From positions 3,534,001-3,598,000 of the forward strand of contig NC_046681.1 of the NCBI RefSeq assembly GCF_009870125.1: DNA of 64,000 bases. The letters run 5' to 3'. The notes beneath the pieces were generated by a model. It was given only the letters and a program-made list of their open reading frames with translations. It did not search any database and was not told the origin of the DNA. The first letter of the stretch is position 1; each line of letters starts with the position of its first letter. Made by a program: the position numbers and the translations under genes. Positions 45,021 to 58,400 of this stretch are shown piece by piece. This DNA is from Drosophila pseudoobscura. Taxonomy: Eukaryota > Arthropoda > Insecta > Diptera > Drosophilidae.

Positions 45021-48000
45021 ATGCACAATATGCAAAGTAACTCCACGAAAACCAAGGAAATGTTTATTGTGCGTGCTCTAGAGAAAATCCTTGCCGACAA
45101 GGACATACGGCGCTCCCACCACTCGCAGCTGAAGAAGTCCTGCGACTCGGCACTCGAGCAGATCAAGGCGGAGCTGATCAGCGCCGGCCAGATTGCCGAG
45201 GGCAATGAGCTGCCCTGCGCTGCCCTCCCGTTGCCAAAGAACGATGCGGCCAGCATCATCAACGCCGAGACCTACTTCCTGCCCTTTGAGCTGGCCTGCA
45301 AGAGTCGCTCGCCGCGCATCGTGGTCACAGCCCTGGACTGCCTGCAAAAGCTGATCGCCTACGGACATCTGACGGGCTCCATCCAGGACTCGGCCAACCC
45401 CGGCCACCTGCTCATCGATCGCATTGTCATCACCATATACGGCTGCTTTAGCGGGCCCCAGACGGACGAGGGTGTCCAGCTGCAGATCATCAAGGCTTTG
45501 CTCACTGTCGTTACCTCTCAGCATGTCGAGATCCACGAGTTCACGCTCCTCCAGGCTGTGCGCACCTGCTATGACATTTACCTGTCCAGCAAGAACCTAG
45601 TCAACCAGACCACAGCGCGGGCGACACTCACCCAAATGCTAAATGTCATATTTGCCCGCATGGAGAACCAGGTGTACGAGGTGCCCCCGCAGCCTCCCCC
45701 GCCATCTGAAGACTGCAATGGTGAGGAGCCGCTGGCGGATACTGACGAAGTCATTGCCTCGGAGCTGCTGGCTGAGATCATATCAGGTGCGTGGCAACTA
45801 TGAATTGATAAGCAGGCAGGAAGCAGTTAATTAGCGATGATACCGATCGCTGCTATTATGTGCCACATAATATGTTCAATCTACTCCTGCCTGTTTACAC
45901 AATTATTGGTTATGGAATAACATCTATTTGTTGTTTTACAGCTGCGTACAATGAGGCCATGAAAGATCAGAACGCCCCCGAAGCGGAGACGATTGTGAAC
46001 GGCAACGACTCCTCGTCGCATTCGGATCCCGAAAGCGTTGAGCTGCACAACGAGAACGATGCCGTTGTCACGGCCAAGTTCACCCACATTCTGCAGAAGG
46101 ATGCCTTTCTTGTGTTTCGATCGCTGTGCAAGCTCTCGATGAAGCCCCTGCCGGATGGGCAGCCGGATCCAAAGTCGCACGAGCTGCGCTCCAAGGTGCT
46201 GTCGCTGCATTTGCTGCTTTTGATACTGCAGAACGCCGGGCCCGTCTTCCGGTCCAACGAGATGTTCGTCATGGCCATCAAGCAGTATCTGTGCGTCGCC
46301 TTGTCCAACAATGGGGTCAGTTTGGTGCCTGAGGTGTTTGAGCTGTCGCTGTCGATCTTCGTGGCCTTGCTGTCCAACTTCAAGGTGCACTTGAAGCGGC
46401 AGATCGAGGTCTTCTTCAAGGAGATATTCCTCAACATTCTAGAGGCGAACTCGAGCAGCTTCGAGCACAAGTGGATGGTCATCCAGGCGCTGACACGCAT
46501 CTGTGCAGACGCCCAGTCTGTGGTGGATATCTATGTGAACTACGACTGTGATTTCTCGGCGGCCAATCTGTTCGAGCGGCTGGTCAACGACCTGTCCAAG
46601 ATTGCCCAGGGCAGGCAGGCCCTCGAGCTGGGGGCCAATCCGATGCAGGAGAAGTCTATGCGCATCCGGGGCCTGGAGTGCCTCGTCTCCATACTGAAGT
46701 GCATGGTGGAGTGGAGCAAGGATCTGTATGTGAACCCAAACATGCCCGTCCCGGCCCTGCAGGTGCAGTCCCCGACTGCGACAGAGGACCATTCGACGGA
46801 CAACACCATACAGACCGCGTACAGTGGTTCCAGCCACAGTCTCAACTCCAACCAGGAGCAGCTTCAGGACCTACCCGAAGCGCTGGAGGAGCGCAAGATG
46901 CGCAAGGAGGTGATGGAAACGGGAATTGAGCTCTTCAACCGGAAGCCCCAGAAGGGAGTGCAGTTTTTACAGGAGAAGCAGCTGCTGGGAGCCACCTGCA
47001 CGGACATTGCCCGGTGGCTGCACGACGACGAGCGCCTGGACAAGACCGTCATCGGCAACTATCTGGGCGAGAACGATGACCATTCGAAGGAGGTGATGTG
47101 CGCTTACATCGATGCCTTTAACTTCCGCCAGATGGAGGTGGTGGCCGCCCTGAGGATACTGCTCGAGGAGTTCCGTCTGCCAGGCGAGGCGCAGAAGATC
47201 GACCGCCTGATGGAGAAGTTCGCCAGCAGGTACTGCGAGTGCAATCCGCAAAACCAATTGTTCCAGAGCGCCGACACGGTGTACGTGCTGGCATTCAGCA
47301 TTATCATGCTGACGACGGACCTGCACTCGCCGCAGGTCAAGCACAAGATGACCAAGGAGCAGTACATCAAAATGAACAGAGGAATCAGCGACAGCAAGGC
47401 AGACCTGCCCGAGGAGTATCTGTCCTCCATCTACGACGAGATTTCAGAGCACGAGATCAAGATGAAGAACAACTCGGGTATGCTGCAGCCCAAGCCCAGT
47501 GGCAAGCAACCCTTCATTACAGAGAAGCGGCGCAAGCTGCTCTGGAACATGGAGATGGAGGTCATTTCCCTGACGGCCACCAACCTCATGCAGTCCGTAT
47601 CGCACGTCAAGTCCCCCTTCACATCGGCCAAGCACCTGGAGCACGTGCGTCCTATGTTCAAGATGGCCTGGACCCCCTTCCTGGCCGCCTTTTCCGTGGG
47701 CCTGCAGGACTGCGACGACCCGGAGATAGCCACACTGTGCCTGGACGGCATCCGCTGCGCCATCAGGATCGCCTGCATCTTCCACATGTCTCTGGAGCGA
47801 GATGCCTACGTCCAGGCCCTGGCCAGGTTCACTCTGCTTAACGCCAATTCTCCCATCAACGAGATGAAGGCCAAGAACATCGACACCATCAAGACCCTCA
47901 TCATGGTGGCCCACACGGACGGCAACTATCTCGGAAGCAGCTGGCTGGACATTGTCAAGTGCATCAGCCAGCTGGAGCTGGCCCAGCTCATTGGCACGGG

Positions 48001-50178
48001 AGTGCGACCGCAGTTCCTGTCGGGTGCCCAGACCACGCTCAAGGACTCGCTCAACCCAAGCGTAAAGGAGCACATCGGGGAGACGAGCAGCCAGAGCGTT
48101 GTGGTGGCTGTCGACCGTATTTTCACGGGCTCCATGCGGCTGGATGGCGATGCCATTGTCGACTTTGTGAAGGCCCTGTGCCAGGTGTCAGTGGACGAGC
48201 TTCAGCAGCCGCAGCCCCGCATGTTCTCGCTGCAAAAGATCGTGGAGATAAGCTACTACAACATGGAGCGCATCCGTCTGCAGTGGTCGCGCATCTGGCA
48301 GGTGCTGGGCGAGCACTTCAATGCCGTCGGCTGCAACAGCAACGAGGAGATTTCCTTCTTTGCACTTGACTCGCTACGCCAGCTGTCAATGAAGTTTATG
48401 GAGAAGGGGGAGTTCAGCAACTTCCGCTTCCAGAAGGACTTTCTGCGCCCCTTCGAGCACATCATGAAGAAGAATGCCTCGCCCGCCATCCGCGACATGG
48501 TGGTGCGGTGCATAGCCCAAATGGTGAACTCGCAGGCCCACAACATTCGCTCCGGTTGGAAGAACATCTTCAGCATCTTCCACCTGGCCGCCGGCGACCA
48601 CGAGGAGCCCATTGTGGAGTTGGCCTTCCAGACCACGGGCAAGATCATCGGCGATCTGTACCACCGCCAGTTCGCCGTCATGGTGGACTCGTTCCAGGAC
48701 GCCGTCAAGTGCCTCTCGGAGTTTGCCACCGCCCGTTTCCCAGACACCAGCATGGAGGCCATTCGGCTGGTGCGCAACTGCGCCCAGTGCGTGCACGAGG
48801 CCCCCCAGCTGTTTGCCGAGCACGCGGGCATGGAGAACGATGCTTCGGTGGCGGAGGAGGATCGGGTATGGGTGCGCGGCTGGTTCCCCATGCTCTTCTC
48901 ACTCTCCTGCGTGGTGAATCGCTGCAAGCTGGACGTGCGCACGCGCGCCCTTACCGTGCTCTTTGAGATCGTAAAGACCTACGGGGACAGCTTCAAGCCG
49001 AACTGGTGGAAGGATTTGTTCAACGTGATCTTCCGCATCTTCGACAACATGAAGCTGCCGGAGCACGTCACCGAGAAGTCCGAGTGGATGACCACCACCT
49101 GCAACCATGCCCTCTACGCCATCATCGACGTATTCACCCAGTACTTTGATGTGCTGGGCCACCTGCTGCTCGAGGAGCTATTCGCCCAGCTGCACTGGTG
49201 CGTCCAACAGAGTAACGAGCAGCTGGCGCGCTCGGGCACCAACTGTCTAGAGAACCTGGTAATCTCCAACGGGTTCAAGTTCAATGAGGTCACCTGGGAT
49301 AAGACGTGCCAGTGCATCCTGGACATCTTCAACGCCACGCTGCCTCAGGAGCTGCTCAGCTGGCGACCCAAGGCACACTCCAGCCACCCCACCTCCCTGC
49401 AGGAGCACAATCACTTCGAGGCTCTGCATATCCGGTGCGTGGTGCAGCTGGAGCTGATCCAGACCATGGATAATATCGTCTTCTTCCCGGCCACCTCGCG
49501 GAAGGAGGATGCCGAGACCCTGGCCCAGGCAGCCGCCGACCTAACGGGGGGCAGGAGCGGGTCCCAGTCGCAGCTGCTGGACTGCCAGCGGGAGGAGCAG
49601 GGCATGTATGGCTACCTCAGGACCCGCCAGCTGCTCACCCTGGCCGATTGTCTGACGCAGTCGCACCGCTTCGCCAAGCGTTTCAATGCCGACCAGGAGC
49701 AGCGCAGTCTGCTGTGGCGAGCCGGCTTCAAGGGTTCGGTGAAGCCCAACCTGCTCAAGCAGGAGACCTCCTCACTGGCCTGCGTGCTGCGCATCTTCTT
49801 CAAGATGTATGGCGACGAGAATCGGCGCAGCGACTGGCCGGGAATAGAGCAGGAGCTGGTGCAGGTGTGCAAGGAGGCGCTGGCCTACTACCTGAGCTTG
49901 CAGAGCGAAGCACATCGCGATGCTTGGACATCGTTGCTGCTGCTCATTCTGACGCGCCTGCTCAAGATGTCCGATGCAAGGGTGAGTTCTGCTTTCCAGT
50001 TTTCGTACCCAAAATATTCATTCGTGTGTCTCTCTTTCAGTTTGCTACGCACGTGTCCAACTACTACAGCCTGCTGTGCGAGATGATGTGCTTCGACCTA
50101 AAGCCCGAACTGAGAAGTGTCCTTAGGCGCGTGTTCATGCGCATCGGTCCAGTATTCAATATAGTGAACGTTAAATAG
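45021..50178 (+). CDS. Sec71: Brefeldin-A-inhibited Arf guanine exchange factor (BIG1/2 type)
   Basis: A large Sec7-domain GEF that activates Arf1 at the trans-Golgi and recycling endosomes for clathrin/AP-1 traffic. Exons 45021..45786, 45942..49981 and 50041..50178 give 1647 aa, close to the family's usual length. The DCB-type N terminus ([15 protein letters not shown]) and HUS region precede the Sec7 domain at about 586 to 775. That domain has the glutamic finger in FRLPGEAQ (E671) and the motif [18 protein letters not shown] repeats fill the rest. Another in-frame ATG lies at 45030 (MQSNSTK), so the true start may be three codons later. Introns are 155 and 59 bp. Confidence 0.94.
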
Positions 50179-52760
50179 TCAAGGAAGAGCCTCAGTCGCC
50201 TGACTATATGACTAGATGACTAGACTTGACTAGACTCGGCCATGTTAATAGATTGATCCGATTCCCGATCATCAATCCTTTATTCCCCGGATCTCCAATC
50301 CAGTCATTGTTTTTCCAGCACTCCTTTGGTTCCCTTGGTTTTGTTGTTACATATATACATGCACACGCGCGTTGGCATGTATGTGTGTATGTCGTATCCA
50401 TACAATACGAGTATATATATTTTTATTATATTTATAAACATATACATAGGCAAGATGTATTGTTCAATAGGGTTAAAGAGAAATGTTGTTGTTTTTACAT
50501 ATATATATACATATATACCATGCACACTATGTGTATATATACATATATATGTATGCATATATATGCTATGTAAGGCTTTAATGTGTGCGAGTGCGTATCG
50601 TTTTCCCGAGTTCCGAATTTGTACTACTTTATCCACTCCAATATGCCCCTACCCTACATACTACTATTACCGATTAAAGTGTAGCGTAAATACCGATTAC
50701 ATCAACTAAATTGAGTTAATTGTGTAGCCTGTACATTGCTAGAGTTAACATAAATCAAATTCTACAATATATATAAATACATATACAGATATATTTCAAA
50801 TATACAATATTAATATTACCAAATTCTCCGCTTCCGATTCCGTGATTTATTGGATGGTAAGTATGCGTTTACAAGCAAGATCTGTCACGCATTATAAGAT
50901 CTCGATACTAGAGCTTATGGTACTCGGTATTCGGGATAATCGGAGGTGCGCACATGTCGTATGCGATCTGATTATTTGACCACTTATAGCATTACTCAAT
51001 CCAAATAATAAAATATGTTCTTTATATTTCTGTCGCGTTACCTAAATTTAAGAGCCTCTCACTCGAAAAAAACAATCGCGCGTTTCGGTGTACACGAAAA
51101 AATCTACAAAAAACAAATTAAATGGTTCGGATTTTTGAATGTATATTTTCTGCGGCAGCAGTTGCCCAGCCGATGCCGATCCTTGGGGCACAGATTTATG
51201 GCATTTTTATTATACCCATGTTGTGTGCTGCGAATTTATTTGAAATTGAATAGGGTGCATTCAGGGGGCATCAGAACTTCGGGTCGGATTCTGGGGTGTC
51301 TGACGAAATGTTTTCTTCTGTTCAACTTTTGAGCACACTTTCACACCACAGAGCATCTGCAATGCGGCGTGGGCCCCAATGTTCGAGTATATCAAATGAT
51401 CTTGATTAATTAAACGTGAGCAACAAAAAAGAAAAGACCCATCCCATTCCCCAATATGACAATTTAACAAAATTATTTATTTTTTTAAAATAAATAAAAA
51501 CGTTGTACCACGAGTATTTGCTGTTCCCTAGTTTGAGAGGTCCAATTCAATTCTGAGACGACACCAAGCGAAAGCATGTCAAGCAGACAGCAGCCTTCCT
51601 TTCGCCCACGCAACTGAGGGGCGCTGCTGCATAAGGCTGCATAAGGTATTTTGAGAAGAGAAATGGAGTTAGGTGGTAGATACATGGAGTTATATAGTTA
51701 TAGTTCATTTAAACAGGGACAGTGAAGGTTGCTAATGTTGCTCAACAAGTCAGGGCTATCACTCCTGATCAATTTAAGCCCACAAACCACACCAATCCAA
51801 CTACTATTCTACTAGGATAAGATGGCAATCTATATATGTAACATAAATTTAAGTAGTATTTTAAGTCGTATTTAATCTCGTTCTCGTTGGTCTGCGAGTC
51901 TTCCCTTCAGTTCTGGAACTACATATCCGAAGCAACACTTAAAAAATGCATCGCCAATCATATGGCAGTAGGAAAGTTGATTAGTATTGGTTACTAGATT
52001 GATAATACCGAAACACCATTACGTAAAGTTATATTTATTATTTAAGAAGACTAGAGCGTATTCGGAAATGCAAGAATTCAACTAGTCGAAGTCCGAATCT
52101 CTTAATTGTTATTTCTTGCAATAAACAAAAGTTTATAATTGTAGTACCTATCTTTCTAATGGCCTCAAAGCGTACTTTTTGGTGCTGGATCGGATCCACT
52201 CCATACGTAGTATGTGCATTACATTACAGAAAGGCTATTGGAATATTCCCAACCCAGTCAGATACGGTGTGTTTTGGCCAATTTAGTGGCTTAGTCACAA
52301 GCCACATGACATGAAGTGATTGTTTTCGTGTTCCTTTCGTTTGTTTGATGGTTAAACAGTTCGATTAACACGCTCTGGCGCTAACTGGTAGGAACAGAGA
52401 ATATCGGGTGGAATCAATGGAATGGATGTTCCTGGAGATGAGGTTTCCGTATGGAGCGTGTGTTTCTATTGTGTGAGCTGGAAATTCTAGGCCATACGCT
52501 AATAAATCTAGTTAATATGTCAATTCCTACGGAAACTTAATCACGCTCTCGATTTCTCTATCTCTGATTCGATTTGCGAAAGATCACAGCGGAAGGTGCT
52601 AATTGAGGGCGCTTCATCGCTGGGGGAAGGCAATTGTTTTTAAGAGAGGAGTGCAAAGAGCAAGCCCTAATCCGCATAAGCCACCACCAAATATAGTTCA
52701 AGATCTTTGACTAGCCATGCAAACGAAATGGTTTATGGCACCTCCCTCCAACAACTGCCT

Positions 52761-52895
52761 TATAAAAGAGAATTAGAGCTCCCAGCAGCTGCTGCCAGAA
52801 AACAGAATACGAGTTAATCCCTAGCCACGCGTGTTTGTCGCACAAAAACGAAATAATTTTAAAAGATTCTCAGCTCGTATGAGAATATTAAAAAG
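52761..52895 (+). promoter_or_regulatory. TATA box with possible short first exon
   Basis: TATAAAAG at 52761..52768 is followed about 30 bp later by an initiator-like region and a 5' UTR-like stretch. An ATG at 52879 then leads after 17 nt into a GTAAAT donor at 52896. It could start a small gene or non-coding RNA, but there is no independent support. Confidence 0.22.
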
Positions 52896-54443
52896 GTAAA
52901 TATTACGAAGCTGGGTGGGTTCCAGCCTGACCGTTTAAAAAGTTCTTTTTGTTGTTGGGGCAAGTGATTAGCTAACAAAAGCTTAAAAATGTTTTTTGCC
53001 TGCTTCGGTTCTGGCTGGGTTCTGTGTCACTGAGAAAGTTCATCACTTGTCGCATTTGCCTTGAGAAGTTGCTTGAACTGTCTGAAAGTTCTCTCGTGCA
53101 CAAATCTTCCATGAATCACGATGAAAACAGAAACCGTCTCAGATTAGAGTTATCTAAATGGCATACAAGCAAGTACCGCAATAATTCGCTGACTTTTGGC
53201 AAATATTTGTTTCCCGAAACTACTACTATTTTTTTGTGATTTAGCTTTATCAATTTTTAGCTTTACATTTTAATTATTAAATATTATCTTCATGTGCATT
53301 AATTCCTATAGGCTAACGGTGGAGAACTGACTAGCGGTCTTGCAACGTCCTTTAAAGCTCTTAAAGAGCCTGACAGGCATTTCCAATGGTTTCATGTTCC
53401 AAGGGAAAGAATTCATTGATTGGAACTTCTGGAGCTATTTTCTGCTTTTCAGATTTGGGTCAGTTTATCACTGAAAAAAGCGTTTGCCATCATGGCTATC
53501 ACAGGTACCTTATGATGCACAATCGCCGTTCTGTACCGGTCCTGGACGAGAAATGAGTTCTATATCATTAGCCTAATTATTGGCTTGGGGTTTTGGGTGA
53601 AGCATAATTCTGTCGGGCACTTCATTCGAATGAAATTCGTTATGAATCCGCGCAAAGCGGCAACAAAAAGTTTTCTAGTTCAGTTTCCGCCTCTTCCCGT
53701 TCCGTCCCGTTCCCCAATCAATCTGCACGATCGCAGCGGTTCCGTTCCCTCCCTGAAACCTGGCCGGTCACATGGGCACCATTCAGCTAATTCCCATTAA
53801 CAATAATTACTCGACCTTGAAGTCAACTGTCAGAGCGGGAGCTTAAATCAAATTCCATCCAGATACATTCCCATTTTCATTTTCATTTCCATTTCCATTT
53901 GGCAAAAGGCGGAAGCAAAATGCAAACTGCAAACAGCAAACGGCACGTGAGATGGGTTGCGCCGGTGCGCAGCGGGGATAAGGAAGGGGTAGGGTATTCG
54001 TAGGGTTCCGACAAAGAGCTGTAAGGTGCCAATAAATGCCTGGTTAATTGGACTATAAGCTGGATCCACTTGCAAGGGTGGGATAACACTTAAGCCAGAG
54101 GCAAACACACGAAGAATAACATTTTTAATTGCACATACGCAGTGGTGGACGGGGGAAAAAATAATCAAGTTTCAATCCGATGGTCTTGTTAGCTGGTGGC
54201 TGTGGATCCATGTAACCAATCTATTCTATTGAGCATCCCAGGGAGAACAACGGAAACGAACGGAAGAAAAGTGAAATTAGTGACAAATTTTGTGCTTAAC
54301 TCGCTGAAGTGGCTTCGTGCTACGCGGTGACTGTGTGTACCCTGCACTAATGGACTAATGGAATAACATGAACAAAGCGTTGATGGGCTGGGAATTATGG
54401 ATCCCTGTTGCCCTGCTCTCCACCCTCTCCCGAGATGTCAATT

Positions 54444-54462
54444 GAGAGAGAGAGAGAGAGAC
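54444..54462. repeat. (GA)n tract
   Basis: GA dinucleotide run about 900 bp upstream of the CAH1 TATA box; a possible GAGA-factor type sequence. Confidence 0.8.
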
Positions 54463-55314
54463 CTCAGCTTGGACAGTTTCTCCTCAAAACTGCTGCGATT
54501 AGAGTGTGTCGCCATCGCCATTCCCCTTTGGGATATATGGGGTATGGTATACTCACATACAAATGTATATGTACATATGTATACTTTTGTATGGAGGGAT
54601 GGATGTGTGTACGTTGTCGAGAGTGCGATCGCGATCACGCTTAAAGTCCCAGAGCAGCAACAAAAACAATGCGAAAAGTTCAGCAACAAAGTCGAAAAAA
54701 ATGATGGCGAGCAATTTACAAAAAATTCAGCACAGTGGGATGTAGCCCAGAGAAAGTGTATGAAAATCAATCGATTAATCTATCAGTATAAACAGTTCAG
54801 TTAGGTTTCCGTTACGGACAGGCCACACTAGAAGCAGTTTAGCCAAGTATTCACCTCAGTCGGAAGTACTTTGAGCGTGAACGGATTACTTAAGCACACC
54901 ACAGTGCCGGACTCAAGTACAGAAAACTATTGAACCCAGCAGCCACTGTCAACAGTTCTAATGACACCTCATGCCTCGCTCCCGTTCCGTTCCCGTTCCC
55001 CACAGCTTGGGGTTAAACAGTAGTTTAGCTCACTCTCCGCAGTCCCCCTCGCGCGACTCAACCAACTGACTTTGGCGCTCTCTCTCGCTGACGCTCGTCG
55101 CTCTCTTCGCTTGTGGGGGCTCTCGCGAGGTGCGTGCTGCGGCGTGCTGCGGCGTGCTGTCAAGTTTCAAGTCAGCGGCGCTGCCCCGAGTCGGGCAGTC
55201 TACAATCAGCGGACTACCCAAACAGTCGTTGTCTTCTCCCGTCTCCCGTTTTTCGCTTTCCGTTTCCCGCTTCGCGTGGCTCCGATCCGATTCCCACTCC
55301 CATTCCCGGTGCTC

Positions 55315-55349
55315 TATAAAATAATCAGTCAGATCCTTGACAAGAGTCA
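55315..55349 (+). promoter_or_regulatory. CAH1 core promoter (TATA box and initiator)
   Basis: TATAAAA at 55315..55321 is followed by gtcagac at about 55345, placing an initiator-like A near 55348, about 33 bp downstream. This leaves a 5' UTR of roughly 70 bp before the CAH1 ATG. It contrasts with the DRE/motif 1 promoters of the housekeeping genes in this window and fits a regulated, tissue-biased gene. Confidence 0.6.
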
Positions 55350-55420
55350 GACGCGAGCCGCAGTCCGCGAGTGAAGCAACCCACCAAGTGTCCCTCCAAA
55401 AGAGAAGAAGTCCGAGCAAG

Positions 55421-58400
55421 ATGAGCCACCACTGGGGTTACACCGAGGAGAACGGTAAGCCTTCGCGAGCGATTGCCGCTGTCTGTTTGCTTGCTTTGAC
55501 CGATCGGTAACCGAAACAGCTTTGGGTTTGTTTACCGATTGCCGAATACCACTTCCCTTCTCGCTCTTCTGCGTCCGGCCTTCGTTCAGTCAGACAGGTC
55601 TGCTTGTCTGCTTTTCTGCTCCGTCTTTCCCGCGCCTTACCGCCCAGATTGATGGAGATTATTGAGTCACACGCACGCTGCGCCTGCGTGCAACAATACA
55701 GATCAGAGTTTTATGGGAAAGTCGATGTTGTCGACAGGTTGCGCACGGGAAATCTGCATCTCCTCTCCCCATCTGCATGAGGGGGCTGGACAGCTGGCCC
55801 TCTGCTGGAGGTGCACTCGTGCCGTGTAATTGAGTCGTCTCTTGATTGAAGACATCTGCCATCTATTAGACCGGCACTTTGGAATTTTTCTCTCTTGCTT
55901 GTTCGGCGTATCTGATAACGGCACGTCATCCCCGAATCAGACAGAATTCTGTAAATGAAATTCCCCACGATAAGATATCGGCTAGATATAGCAGCGCCCA
56001 AAGGCGTAGGTATTGTTCCCCGTGAGAATGTGAGGGGATGGACCTAACTCAATAAAAACAACGTCATAATACACGTACAAGCTCGCGGGTTCCGACACAC
56101 ATGAGTGACTACACCCTCAATAAATAGGCAATTAGTCAGATAATTAAACTGTTAAAAGTGCCTCAGGGAAATAGTCATAGTCACTGATTTGGCTTATCAT
56201 AAGGGTTAAGATTACAAATGAAAAGAAAAAAGAAACTAGAAACAATCCAGTTCATCTATGCACGAAGTACTAGAATACTTCCGAATATAGAGACGGAGAG
56301 AGAAAGAGAGATCCAGTAGTGATTACACAATACACGATATTCCGAATGCAATACACCGCCTTGCACTTCAATTACATGGCTCATAAGCTCAACGAACCCA
56401 ACGAACAAGCGTCGATCCAGCGGGCAAACAATCCCCCGACCCAACCCGGTTCCATCCGACTTGGACACGTTCTATTCGCTGGCACTCATGAATAATGGGC
56501 GAAACGCAGTAATTAAATTGTGCTCGCAGCGAGCTAAGGGCGGGCACTGCGCTGGCTCGGGGGTTTCGCACGAGCCGTGTCTCGTGATCGCCGACGCTCC
56601 CCGGGTGCTTCCCAATAACCAGTCTCCACAGTCTTTGGCAAACGAGTTCGACTTTGACGTCGATTCGAGATCTACTTCGACACCAACACCGACTTCGAGT
56701 TCGAATTCTCGATCTGTCAGCTCGATTTGTCCGACTCTCTACGGTTCTCTTTCGTTCATGCTTTGAAGGCAGTTCGTTCACTTGTCAAGTGCACGTTCTT
56801 GGTCTCTTAAGGACACATTGCAGACCGGTTCCACAGTCAGCACTTGGCCAATGTCTGCGCTAACGCCCGGCATATGTACGTATCAATGGTATACGAGAAT
56901 GTCGTAGTGGTCACATAATAAATAAAGATATGGTTGCCTATGCGGCATATCGATGTGCGAATCAAACTTCCAATTTTTTGACAATTTCAATTGATTTGCT
57001 TAAATGGCGCTGATTGCTCTGATTGATTCCATACTGGTACTGGTACTGGTAACTTTCCAATGTAAGAAGCCCCTTCCTCAGGCAGCTTCCTCTTGGCGAG
57101 AACAGACTTAGACCAGCACGACTTTTAAACAATATTCTTTCGAGATTGCACGATTAGTGCAACAATTCTTATCAAATCGCTCAGGTTTTCTAACCCCTGA
57201 CCCTCTAACACATGTACATATATGACAGATGCATATGTATGTACATTTATAGTCATACTCATACTCGTACGATTACGGAGGCCCACACGCTTCGTGGAGA
57301 TTAAAACTCTCGTGCTCACACGAAGATCAATAAAAAGTTCCGACAACACCGACTTTCCATCAGCTGATCAGCTTGTAGAAGCTGAAGTCAGTGTTTCGAT
57401 GTACATATGTAAGTCTTTGCTGGTACGGATCTACAACTAACTGGCTAAATTTCATATCTTTATTGAAAATATTCTGATGGGAGTGGTTATATTTTATCTA
57501 AGGTCGCTCGAACCAAATACTTGTGTATTTGTGTTTATTCTTTTAACAAAGAAAACTTTGGTTACGGTATTACTATATCATCGTCATATATATCGTCATA
57601 ACGTCATAGTCAGAATGATCGATGGATTTTTAATTTTTGCAATGATATATATTTGTTGTCTTATCGACGTTCTATGTGGATCTAAATTACCTAGAAAATA
57701 ATTGACTTGCACCTGGAAAACACGCAAGATATTTGAAATCCAACTTCAAAGTACAATTTTATATCTGCCCATCAATGGAAGTCGTACGAGTATTTACCTT
57801 ATAATCATATCATCAGATCAGATCCCAAACCAGCCATTAGATTCGATATTTATTATGGGACAGGCTAAAAGAGAAATATAAAAAACTCAAATAGCGAAAA
57901 CGATTTCTCAGGCATGGAACGTGCAAGAAATCGCCAGTTTGATATTATTTTTGGCCAGATATACAGATATAACGCTTGAATTGCCCATCCTGATTTTTTA
58001 TTGGGGTGTGATAATAAAATTTTGCTGAAAATTGAATTGATGTACATAGTATACGAATGAATGTGTGTATATAGATGGGGGTGCTAAAAAAGACATCAAT
58101 TTATGAGTTGGAAAATTTTCAGAAAACAAAAAACAAACAAAATTCACCCTGCCCCCCACCACACCTTAGCAGTATCAACAGAGATGGCAAGGAACGATCT
58201 GAGGAGTGTTTCCATTAGGCCGAAATGCATTTGAGCTCCGTTTCTGTGGCTTTTTAATGACAATTCAATTATTCCATTTGCGGGTTATTGTCACCGTTTC
58301 AGCATTTAATTTCAGAATTTCACATGCAAACAAATAATTACGGCAAATAGAATTTCGCAGGTGCTGTCGAGTGCTTGGACGGTTGGGTTTGGGGATGGAA

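Larger units (their letters stand above)
50179..55312. other. Gene-poor interval between Sec71 and CAH1
   Basis: About 5.1 kb. The first several hundred bases are probably Sec71 3' UTR (ATTAAA near 50675, AATAAA near 51006). They contain many ATATAC/ATACAT runs (50350 to 50570 and 50770 to 50810). A GA run lies at 54444..54462. A TATAAAAG box at 52761 marks a possible extra promoter. No conserved protein frame was recognised. Confidence 0.5.
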
